Shown here piece by piece: positions 1-6,224 of a DNA stretch of 9,752 bases. The notes beneath the pieces were generated by a model. That model saw nothing but the letters and a program-made list of their open reading frames with translations, was not told the DNA's origin and ran no database searches. Location of the stretch: contig JAGCGE010000363.1 in assembly GCA_017649745.1 (NCBI GenBank), forward strand, positions 1 to 9,752. Reading direction: 5' to 3'. The translations under genes and the position numbers were made by a program. This DNA comes from Clostridiales bacterium. GTDB taxonomy: Bacteria > Bacillota_A > Clostridia > Saccharofermentanales > Saccharofermentanaceae. Positions within the stretch are counted from its first letter, which is position 1, and every line of letters begins with the position of its first letter.

Positions 1-842
1 AACGCATCAGAGATGTGATAGGCATTATCCATTGAGTTCTTGCGGTCTTCGTTAGGAAGATACTCGCGTTTTCTGTTACGGATCATAAGGAAGTACGTGA
101 AAAAGCTCAAGACGGTGAAGTCAAAGAGCTCCATGTCGACGCCTTCGATCTTATTCTCCTTAACTGTCCTAATGCACTGCTCCCAGTTATCGAACGGGAG
201 TTTCCTATAGTCGATGAGCTTAGCTGTTGTGCTGCCCTCGTGAACGACCTGAAAATAACCTTCGTACGCGAGGAACCTGATCTTAGGCGACAGGAAGTAG
301 GCAAGGAGGTTAAACGAATTATCCTCGTAGAGCTTTCCTTCAGGGAAAATGATGTTCCACTTTCTGACGTACTCAGTCTTATAGAGCTTACCTGCGATAT
401 TGAGCCTTCGCTGAAGTGAATAGCCGTCAACTGGCTTATAGGAGATCGTGTCAACGATACCACCGTCTTCGCTGACCTTATACTGGCCGCTTATAACCAT
501 GTCGGAATCATTAGCCTCTGCTTCGTTTACAAGGTTACCGATATACTTACTGTCGATATAATCATCGGAATCCATGAAGAGCAGATACTTGCCCGTGACC
601 ATTCCGATCGCGAGATTACGCGCGGAAGCCTGGCCTCCGTTCTCTTTCCTTATCTTCTTGACGATATCCGGAAAAAGCTCGACATAGTTGTCGATTATAT
701 CAGGGCAACCGTCGGTGCTGCCGTCATCGACTAACATGAGCTCGATATCCTTATATTCCTGGTTAAGCACCGAATCGATACACTTATTCAGGTACTTCTC
801 CGTATTATAGACTGCAATTATGACTGATACTTTCGCGCTCAT
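1..842 (-). CDS. Family 2 glycosyltransferase, C-terminus beyond window edge
   Basis: The frame is open for 280 codons from ATG at 842 to the window edge, so the C-terminus is missing; related GT2 enzymes are usually about 300-350 residues. The N-terminal GT-A fold is clear: VIIAVYN at residues 7-13, VDDGSTD at 38-44 (nucleotide binding), NGGQASARN at 68-76, and the metal-binding MDSDD at 90-94. By family, it transfers a sugar from a nucleotide-sugar donor to a growing cell-surface glycan at the inner face of the membrane; donor and acceptor cannot be read from sequence. The start is well supported: an AGAGG ribosome site sits about 5 bases upstream, and the ATG shares one base with the TAA of the preceding Stealth gene (TAATG), implying translational coupling. 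It is the last gene of the operon visible here. No transmembrane segment is seen in the part present. Confidence 0.95.
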   Translation of the reverse strand, partial: MSAKVSVIIAVYNTEKYLNKCIDSVLNQEYKDIELMLVDDGSTDGCPDIIDNYVELFPDIVKKIRKENGGQASARNLAIGMVTGKYLLFMDSDDYIDSKYIGNLVNEAEANDSDMVISGQYKVSEDGGIVDTISYKPVDGYSLQRRLNIAGKLYKTEYVRKWNIIFPEGKLYEDNSFNLLAYFLSPKIRFLAYEGYFQVVHEGSTTAKLIDYRKLPFDNWEQCIRTVKENKIEGVDMELFDFTVLSFFTYFLMIRNRKREYLPNEDRKNSMDNAYHISDA

Positions 843-1870
843 TATGCCTCTTCCTTCTCGAAAACAGATCTGCTCGGCAATATCGAATCAAGAGCGTCGA
901 GGAATATTTTCTTAGCCTCGTCGAAATCTTCATCCTTAAGATCGTCATTGATGCATATGAGTTTTTGCTTGTTGAGCCTGATCTCGGAAGCCGCCTTCTT
1001 CGTATCATCAAGATCAGTCAGAAGGTAAGCTTTTCCATCTTTATGAATATTGCCAGGGACAAAGTTACCCTTCATGAGATTCCACATCCTCATGGCATAG
1101 ATATTGATATCTTCATTCGACCTGAAACGGTTATGGCAAACCTTATCGAGCGCTTCGCCTTCAGCCGCCCATACTTCATCGAAAGTCGACTTAAGATAAG
1201 GCCTGGCGAAGTGTGGAGTCAAAAGTCCAAAGAACTTAGGGAACGGCAGCATGTACATCATGAGATTGTAGAAACAGTACTTGCCGTACTTTAAAGTGAT
1301 GATCTTGCTCTTAAGGCGCTTCTTGTATTCCTTGCGGTCGAAATGTCTGCCGATGAGGTTATACGTGTTCGCGAGGATCGACGAGAAAACAGGTGTCTTT
1401 CCTCCACACATTATCGGATATTCCATGAAGATATCTCTCGGCTTTCCGTCGACGAAGAAATCCTCAGGCTTAGTCTCGTTTACTACCAGAAAATCATCGT
1501 TCATGACGATGAACTGCTCGCTCAAGTCCTTGATCCTGTGGAAGTTCAGTTCGATCGGATGTGAACTGAATACAGGAAGATATTCAGACGGGATGTAGTC
1601 CTTGTGGTCTACGATCTTAAGCTTAGGAGCAGATGTGTTGAGCCATGACGGGATCTGTTCGTCAGAGATGAAGAAGACGTTCCTAACCCACGGCATATTC
1701 TTTTCGATGCCTCTGAAAAGGTACTTTAGCGTCTCGGTGTCCCTGTATCTTCCGGGCGCCATGTCGGTATTGCGGGCAGGCTGATAAGAAGCCTTCTTCG
1801 AAAGCCACTTCTCATCTGAGCCGTCGACCCAGTAGATAACTATGTCGATGTCCTTAACATTATCAGCCAT
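842..1870 (-). CDS. Stealth-family capsule/phosphoglycan sugar-phosphate transferase
   Basis: The 342-residue product carries all four conserved Stealth regions in order: CR1 around residues 8-22 (VIYWVDGSDEKW), CR2 about 41-129 (RYRDTETLKYLFRGIE, then FISDEQIPSWL, ending VMNDDF), CR3 about 214-234 (PHFARPYLKSTFDEVW) and CR4 about 248-265 (RFRSNEDINIYAMRMW). Stealth proteins include bacterial capsule polymerases and the eukaryotic GlcNAc-1-phosphotransferase; they move a hexose-1-phosphate from a nucleotide sugar to a sugar hydroxyl, making a phosphodiester. In this operon, among GT4 and GT2 enzymes, it would add a phosphodiester-linked sugar to a cell-surface glycan. The start has AAAGGA about 8 bases upstream, overlapping the end of the preceding gene, with 4 bases between the two genes. 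Length is typical. Which sugar phosphate is moved cannot be told. Family assignment is near certain; role in a capsule-like polymer is inferred. Confidence 0.96.
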   Translation of the reverse strand: MADNVKDIDIVIYWVDGSDEKWLSKKASYQPARNTDMAPGRYRDTETLKYLFRGIEKNMPWVRNVFFISDEQIPSWLNTSAPKLKIVDHKDYIPSEYLPVFSSHPIELNFHRIKDLSEQFIVMNDDFLVVNETKPEDFFVDGKPRDIFMEYPIMCGGKTPVFSSILANTYNLIGRHFDRKEYKKRLKSKIITLKYGKYCFYNLMMYMLPFPKFFGLLTPHFARPYLKSTFDEVWAAEGEALDKVCHNRFRSNEDINIYAMRMWNLMKGNFVPGNIHKDGKAYLLTDLDDTKKAASEIRLNKQKLICINDDLKDEDFDEAKKIFLDALDSILPSRSVFEKEEA

Positions 1871-1874
1871 CTTC

Positions 1875-3059
1875 TCATTCCTTTGTTAAAAAGTCATAAA
1901 ACTCACGAGCTATGACCTGCTTACCGTGATATTTCGCGATGTTCTCTTTCGCGGTGTTTCCGATCTTGTCCGCAAGAGACTTATCGGAACTGAGCTTAAG
2001 GAGCGCGTCCTTAAGTTCTGCTTCAACATTCTCGACTGAGATCTTCATGACACAGTCGTCAGGGATCTCAGTGAACCAGCCGCCGTTATTGGTGATGCAG
2101 GCTTTACCGAGCTGCAGGATACGAAGCATCGTTCCTGTTGTCTCACCGAGAGGCGGATATCTTAAGTTATCGATGATATCGGCGCAATTAACGAGACTGT
2201 TGAACTCCTCGATAGTCGTAAAACCGGTCTTCATTACTTCGCCTTCCTTAAGTTCGGCGTCAGCGTAGTTACCTGCTCCGACCATAACGTAGCAGAGCTT
2301 CTTATCGGATGTCTGATTGATCTCCTTAACGGCTCTTGCTGTCTCAACGTTAAACTTCGTATCGCTTACGAATCCGAAAGCGCATACGAGAACTGCGTCG
2401 GCAGGGATATTGAACTTAGATACGAGTTCTTCTCTTGCTATAAAAGTCTCGCCTGTCGCGATCTGCTCGATCATGTTGATCTTGCAGACTTTATCTTCAC
2501 TTATAAGTCCTGTCTTAAGGATCTTATCCTTGGAATATTCAGAGTGAACGATGATCTTGTTGCCGGACTTAAGAAGCTCGTCGTTAAGGAACATCTTCGA
2601 TACGATGTCCTTACCGTAATTGCCGTCTTTTCGAGTCTCCTTAAAGACAGTGAAAGCATCAAGACCGAACGTCTCGTAGATGTATGTGAAGAACGGAAGG
2701 TTGTTCTTCACTGCATGGGCATTGATGAAGTCACAGATCGACAGGTCATGAAGGATGACAGCTCCCGGACGCTTCAATGCAGCCTTGTAGATATAGTCGT
2801 GATATTCGGCGTTGTTACCCATGTTATAGATAACATGGTCGAAAGAGTTAAGATCGATCTCATCCACACCGTCCTTCAATACAGGAAGGTCCTTGATGGA
2901 AGGCTCTGTTATGTCGTAGTTATCGATAAAGAGCGTGATATCGAAAAGTTCGCGCAGTGCATTAACGAGGATAACGGAATAGTCTGATATTCCGCTCTCT
3001 TTAGGAGCAAATGGACTCGCATAAAGTAATGTAGGTTTATTCACGTTGCACCGCCTCAT
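1875..3059 (-). CDS. Family 4 glycosyltransferase (GT-B fold)
   Basis: The 394-residue product is a GT-B enzyme. The N-terminal Rossmann domain opens with LLYASPFAPKESGISDYS at residues 11-28, the acceptor-side loop common in GT4 enzymes of polysaccharide loci. The C-terminal donor domain has RYPPLGETTGTMLR near 300-313, then LGKACITNNGGWFTEIPDD near 317-335; the conserved GE...R and GWF.E.PDD elements are typical of GT4 enzymes annotated as mannosyl- or rhamnosyltransferase-like. It probably adds one sugar to a lipid-linked glycan in the cytoplasm. The ATG at 3059 forms a 4-base ATGA overlap with the stop of the upstream GT4 gene. A GTG five codons later (3044) is an alternative start, with GAGG about 9 bases upstream, giving 389 residues that begin closer to the first beta strand. 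Donor and linkage are unknown. Confidence 0.94.
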   Translation of the reverse strand: MRRCNVNKPTLLYASPFAPKESGISDYSVILVNALRELFDITLFIDNYDITEPSIKDLPVLKDGVDEIDLNSFDHVIYNMGNNAEYHDYIYKAALKRPGAVILHDLSICDFINAHAVKNNLPFFTYIYETFGLDAFTVFKETRKDGNYGKDIVSKMFLNDELLKSGNKIIVHSEYSKDKILKTGLISEDKVCKINMIEQIATGETFIAREELVSKFNIPADAVLVCAFGFVSDTKFNVETARAVKEINQTSDKKLCYVMVGAGNYADAELKEGEVMKTGFTTIEEFNSLVNCADIIDNLRYPPLGETTGTMLRILQLGKACITNNGGWFTEIPDDCVMKISVENVEAELKDALLKLSSDKSLADKIGNTAKENIAKYHGKQVIAREFYDFLTKE

Positions 3060-4099
3060 TCAAGGAGCCTACTTATTACGTAGTCCCAGTTCATATTCAT
3101 ATCAAGAAGGGTCTTCTTGCCGCAGGCACCAAGTCTTCTTGCTTCGTCTTTATTCTCATAGAGCATATCCATCTTTTTCGCGAGCTCCTGAGGATCAGGT
3201 TCGATAATGTAGCCGTTCTCGTTATCCCTTACGAACTCAAGAGGGCCTCCGACGTCCTTGTGAACGATGACAGGCTTCTCTGAGAAGAAACCCTCCAATG
3301 TGATGTAGCCGTAATCCTCGTCGAACGCACCGAAGTACACGCCAAGACAATTAGCATAGTAGGAGATCTTATCCTCATCGGAGATAAAACCCGCGAGCCT
3401 TACCTTATCCTCAAGACCGTTGGATGAGATGTATTCCTTAAGATAGTCGATCTCGTCCTTGTCACCGCCGCCTGCGATAACGACCTTAACAGGTGTCTTC
3501 GTGTACTTGGCTGCTTCAACAACGATCCTCTGGCGCTTGATCGGCGTGATCCTGCTCGGATAGAAGATGAAGTCGCCGTAATCTTCCATGTGAAGCTTCT
3601 CGTAGTCTTTAGGCGGATGGTAAAGGACCTCCGAATCAAGACCGATATACTTCTGAAGTCTGTTCGTTGTATTGCCTGAGATGGTGAATCTCTTCTCGTA
3701 TTCGCTTAAGTATTTCCTGTCACACTTCATGACAAGTTCTCTTATCTCTTCGCCGTTCTCCCAGGTCTCGATGTCACTATATCCCTTGCCCCACATGTCG
3801 TAGGCCTGACGGTGCTGATGCATCATCCAAAGGACTTTGTTATCGTGCTTAACGTAGAAAGCAGGGAACTTCATGGCGATGACCTTATCGATCTTCTCGC
3901 CGCTTGCTTCAGTAAGATCCATGGCTCTTCCCATGGTCATGCATTGAACCAGAGTCTGCCACGGATACCACTTAAACGGTATCGTAACAACATCGGCACG
4001 ATGACCGCGCTTTATGAGCTCGTCCCTGAGCATATCGGTTAATATCTCGGCTCCGCCTTTTGTGAACGGTACCTGAACTGTAGCTATAGCAATCCTCAT
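3056..4099 (-). CDS. Family 4 glycosyltransferase (GT-B fold)
   Basis: The 347-residue product is a GT4 retaining glycosyltransferase. Its N-terminus MRIAIATVQVPFTKGGAE has the glycine-rich loop (GGAE at 15-18) of the first Rossmann domain. The C-terminal domain has SRITPIKRQ near 182-190 (Arg and Lys of the phosphate-binding region), AGGGD near 209-213, and the E-x7-E motif EDYGYITLE at about 261-269 that contacts the nucleotide sugar. VGGPLEF and NENGYI follow as expected. It probably adds a sugar to the same surface glycan as its neighbours. I chose ATG at 4099 rather than an in-frame TTG at 4120: AAGGA lies 7 bases upstream of 4099, the gene then starts directly at its first beta strand, and there is no overlap with the gene before it. 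It overlaps the next gene by 4 bases. Sugar specificity is not readable. Confidence 0.95.
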   Translation of the reverse strand: MRIAIATVQVPFTKGGAEILTDMLRDELIKRGHRADVVTIPFKWYPWQTLVQCMTMGRAMDLTEASGEKIDKVIAMKFPAFYVKHDNKVLWMMHQHRQAYDMWGKGYSDIETWENGEEIRELVMKCDRKYLSEYEKRFTISGNTTNRLQKYIGLDSEVLYHPPKDYEKLHMEDYGDFIFYPSRITPIKRQRIVVEAAKYTKTPVKVVIAGGGDKDEIDYLKEYISSNGLEDKVRLAGFISDEDKISYYANCLGVYFGAFDEDYGYITLEGFFSEKPVIVHKDVGGPLEFVRDNENGYIIEPDPQELAKKMDMLYENKDEARRLGACGKKTLLDMNMNWDYVISRLLE

Positions 4100-4112
4100 A
4101 TCCTGTTCCTTA

Positions 4113-4628
4113 TCACGCAAGTCTCTTGTGACCGCTTAATTCATCTCTGTGTTCTCTTTCTCTTATGAGCATGAAAGCCGATGCGATGTCCAGTGGCTTC
4201 GAGTCAATGTTGAAGATACCGTCTTCGAACTTCAGGAAGTTACCCTTGCCGATGCATACTCTAGGAAGATAGAACTCTTTTGCAAGACCTACGATCACGG
4301 AATCCCTATCGTCTGATACGGACACATCGCAGCCCATGATGTAAGACAGCATCGTTGACGGATCTTCGCCGTCGATAGTTATGACATTGTTATCGAGATT
4401 AAGAGCATAGATCTCTTCTAAGATCTTCTCTTCGAGCTCTGGATTCTTTATCATGTAGAGCTTCGCGTCGATGCTCACTCTGCAGATGTATATCGAAAGA
4501 GCCTCGAGGACGTTCTTCGTGTTTTCGAAAGAACATGTATCGAGAAGAACATTAAGTGTCTGAGTGTTGATGATCTTTCCAAGGATCTCCTCGACCGGCT
4601 TCGCGCTTCTTATCTTTGCTGAATCCAA
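4113..4628 (-). CDS. Small protein resembling a degenerate GT-B glycosyltransferase C-terminal half
   Basis: I do not recognise a named family. With the TTG start at 4628 the product is 171 residues; an ATG at 4691 would give 192 residues but overlaps the upstream gene by 59 bases and lacks a good ribosome site. At 4628 there is AGGTGA, a six-base match to the Shine-Dalgarno tail, overlapping the upstream stop. The order of elements recalls the donor domain of GT-B enzymes: an alternating strand/helix start, KLYMIKNP (strand and loop), LNLDNNVITIDG, then DPSTMLSYIMGCDVSVSDD, where GT4 enzymes have a helix followed by a short strand, and LAKEFYLPRVCIG. The E-x7-E donor motif is absent, so activity is doubtful. 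It may be a regulatory or scaffold subunit, or the tail of a once larger coiled-coil protein (see findings). The GT-B likeness is my pattern reading and needs a structure search. Confidence 0.75.
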   Translation of the reverse strand: MDSAKIRSAKPVEEILGKIINTQTLNVLLDTCSFENTKNVLEALSIYICRVSIDAKLYMIKNPELEEKILEEIYALNLDNNVITIDGEDPSTMLSYIMGCDVSVSDDRDSVIVGLAKEFYLPRVCIGKGNFLKFEDGIFNIDSKPLDIASAFMLIREREHRDELSGHKRLA

Positions 4629-4632
4629 GATC

Positions 4633-4638
4633 TCACCT
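4633..4638 (-). promoter_or_regulatory. Ribosome-binding site overlapping a stop codon, sets a TTG start
   Basis: On the minus strand AGGTGA lies 4 bases before TTG at 4628 and its last three bases are the TGA stop of the coiled-coil gene. The AGG core is 7 bases from TTG, a normal spacing. A ribosome finishing the upstream gene would stop directly on the initiation signal of the next, which favours coupled reinitiation. This is why I place the start of the following gene at 4628. Confidence 0.55.
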
Positions 4639-5580
4639 GCTTTCCTTCGAAAGAAGTTCGATCTTCTCTCTGAGCTCTTTGACCTCAGCATTAAGCTGCC
4701 TGTTCTTTTCGAAAAGGTCTGCTACATTGGAATTGAGCTCACTTAAGTTGGAATTAACAAGTGTGCTGTTGAACTTAAGATCCCTGATACTCTCATCGGA
4801 TGTGGCGATCTTACTGTTAAGCTCATCTTTAACCTTAAAGTCATTAAGCTGGAGTTCCTTGATCTCACGGTTAGCCTTACGAAGATTACCCATGAACCTC
4901 GCAAACTTGCCGATCACAGGAAGAGTATAAAGCCTTCTTTCCTGAGGGATCTCGGAGATAGCCTTATCAACGTCTCTGATCTCAAGTCCGACCTTATTCG
5001 CTTCTTCGGAATTACGAAGATTCTTGATCGTCTCAGGCTTAGAACTTACGCCCGTCCTGAGTGCATTAAGGAAGTACTCCTCTCCTTCAAGATCGCTCTG
5101 TCTGCCCATGATGAGAACATAAGCGACACGAACGAATTCGCGGTCTTCGAACTTCATGATGTCATAAACGGAAATGCTCGGAATGCCGCTTAGAACTACA
5201 TTCTTCTGCTTACCTTCATCGGAAGCAGCGAGCTTAAGAACGAGATCCTGCTTAGTCATGGTACCCTTCGAAAGAGCACATGTAGCTTCCTCGAGCTCCA
5301 TCATTCCGACGCTTCTTCCGAAGAGAGAGAAATAAGTAAGTCTTACGAATTTCTCGCCGTCGTGAGAATAGAGATTATTAACATCGATGACTCTCTGAAC
5401 TGATCCCGTAACGGAATTCTTTATAACTATATCGGCGTCATTCAACTCAGCCTTTTTCTTATGGAAATCACAGTAGAGATCGAAGAACTGCATAAGGTTA
5501 TCGTTATCGACATCCATCGTCTTCTTACTTACTGAACAATTACTCTCGAATTCGATCCTCTCATCAAGGTCTGCCTTCAT
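4633..5580 (-). CDS. Protein with two DUF4214 repeats and a C-terminal coiled coil
   Basis: The 315-residue product has two DUF4214-like repeats: FVRLTYFSLFGRS at 79-90 and FVRVAYVLIMGRQ at 149-161, 70 residues apart, each followed by a helix and a serine/aspartate-rich S.E end (about 76-124 and 146-196). DUF4214 modules occur in bacterial surface proteins and fused to or beside glycosyltransferases, often as N-terminal additions. From about residue 230 to the end the sequence is a long heptad-rich, charged helix with no proline (for example ELNSNVADLFEKNRQL), almost certainly coiled coil. There is no signal peptide or membrane helix, so it should be cytoplasmic. AGAGG lies 6 bases before the ATG. 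It follows the phosphoribosyltransferase by 16 bases and precedes the GT-half gene, whose frame is +1. A scaffold or chain-length role is inferred, not shown. Confidence 0.9.
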   Translation of the reverse strand: MKADLDERIEFESNCSVSKKTMDVDNDNLMQFFDLYCDFHKKKAELNDADIVIKNSVTGSVQRVIDVNNLYSHDGEKFVRLTYFSLFGRSVGMMELEEATCALSKGTMTKQDLVLKLAASDEGKQKNVVLSGIPSISVYDIMKFEDREFVRVAYVLIMGRQSDLEGEEYFLNALRTGVSSKPETIKNLRNSEEANKVGLEIRDVDKAISEIPQERRLYTLPVIGKFARFMGNLRKANREIKELQLNDFKVKDELNSKIATSDESIRDLKFNSTLVNSNLSELNSNVADLFEKNRQLNAEVKELREKIELLSKESR

Positions 5581-5596
5581 AAATACCTCTTCAGCG

Positions 5597-6157
5597 TTAG
5601 TTTTTTACGGTTCCGTCAGCATTGAACAGCGGGAGCGTGTTAAGGAACTTGATATCGCTTCTCTTGGCAGCATCGCCCTCTGCGAAAACAGCAACCTTTC
5701 CAGTTACCGTTCCACCTGCAAGATTAACAAGTTCTTCCATTGCCTTAAGTGAACCGCCCGTCGAGATAACATCATCAACAAGCAAGATCCTCTTACCCTT
5801 GATAAGTTCAGCATCATCTCTGCCGAGATAAAGTGCCTGAACACCCTTGGTAGTTATAGATCTGTCCTCTACATGGATCGGATCCGGCATATAGTTCTTG
5901 GAACCCTTACGGGCAACAAAATACTTAGATGCTCCTGACTGTCTTGCCATCTCGTGGATAAGGGGAATGCCCTTCGCTTCAGCCGTAAACATGTAGTCAT
6001 ATTCGTCACTCGGAACGAGCTTAAGAAGGTCTCTTGCACATGCAACAGTTATCTCTGCATCTCCGAAACAGATAAACGCTGCGATATAAAGATCATCATT
6101 TACCCTGCAAAGCGGAAGTTCTCTCTTAAGACCTGCGATCTCTGTCGGATATATCAT
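5597..6157 (-). CDS. Type I phosphoribosyltransferase (APRT/OPRT-like)
   Basis: The 186-residue product has the PRPP-binding motif of type I phosphoribosyltransferases at 123-136 (RILLVDDVISTGGS), with the paired acidic residues and the TGGS phosphate loop intact. Upstream are the flexible-loop region and VARKGSKNYMP at 81-91, comparable to the RKxxKLP segment of adenine phosphoribosyltransferases, and AEAKGIPL at 59-66, which fits the conserved (E/D)xRG position. The enzyme would join PRPP to a nucleobase (purine salvage) or orotate, in the cytosol; the base is not readable because the hood region is divergent. Length fits APRT/XPRT (170-200). The start is supported by AAGGGGA 8 bases upstream and by the promoter at 6191-6219. 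It is the first gene of an operon otherwise devoted to glycan assembly, which is unusual for a salvage enzyme. Confidence 0.93.
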   Translation of the reverse strand: MIYPTEIAGLKRELPLCRVNDDLYIAAFICFGDAEITVACARDLLKLVPSDEYDYMFTAEAKGIPLIHEMARQSGASKYFVARKGSKNYMPDPIHVEDRSITTKGVQALYLGRDDAELIKGKRILLVDDVISTGGSLKAMEELVNLAGGTVTGKVAVFAEGDAAKRSDIKFLNTLPLFNADGTVKN

Positions 6158-6165
6158 AGAAGTAG

Positions 6166-6172
6166 TCCCCTT
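6166..6172 (-). promoter_or_regulatory. Ribosome-binding site of the phosphoribosyltransferase gene
   Basis: AAGGGGA on the minus strand, 8 bases before the ATG at 6157. It fixes the start of the first gene of the left operon and lies within the short leader downstream of the promoter. Confidence 0.75.
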
Positions 6173-6190
6173 TGTAATTCATTACGTACC

Positions 6191-6219
6191 ATTATACTTC
6201 AAATAATAAAAAGTGTCAT
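6191..6219 (-). promoter_or_regulatory. Sigma-A promoter of the phosphoribosyltransferase/glycan operon
   Basis: On the minus strand the -35 box is ATGACA (6219-6214, five of six to TTGACA), the spacer is exactly 17 bases and T-rich, and the -10 box is a perfect TATAAT (6196-6191). Transcription should begin near 6184, giving a leader of about 27 bases with the ribosome site inside it. The -35 box starts 5 bases after the stop codon of the upstream gene, and no terminator hairpin separates them, so some transcripts may enter from upstream. A short inverted repeat, GTAAT-TC-ATTAC at 6174-6185, covers the expected start point and could be an operator. Confidence 0.8.
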
Positions 6220-6224
6220 ATCTC

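Noticed and set aside
107..463. 118-codon open frame on the minus strand
   Set aside because: It is an alternative frame inside the GT2 gene, is serine/arginine-rich, and lacks a start signal; the GT2 frame is continuous through it.
2544..2987. 147-codon open frame on the plus strand
   Set aside because: It lies wholly antisense to the GT4 gene with strong family motifs, has no ribosome site, and its protein has no recognisable features.
4100..4120. In-frame TTG at 4120 as the start of the second GT4 gene
   Set aside because: It would add seven residues before the first beta strand, overlap the preceding gene and ignore the AAGGA site placed 7 bases before ATG 4099.
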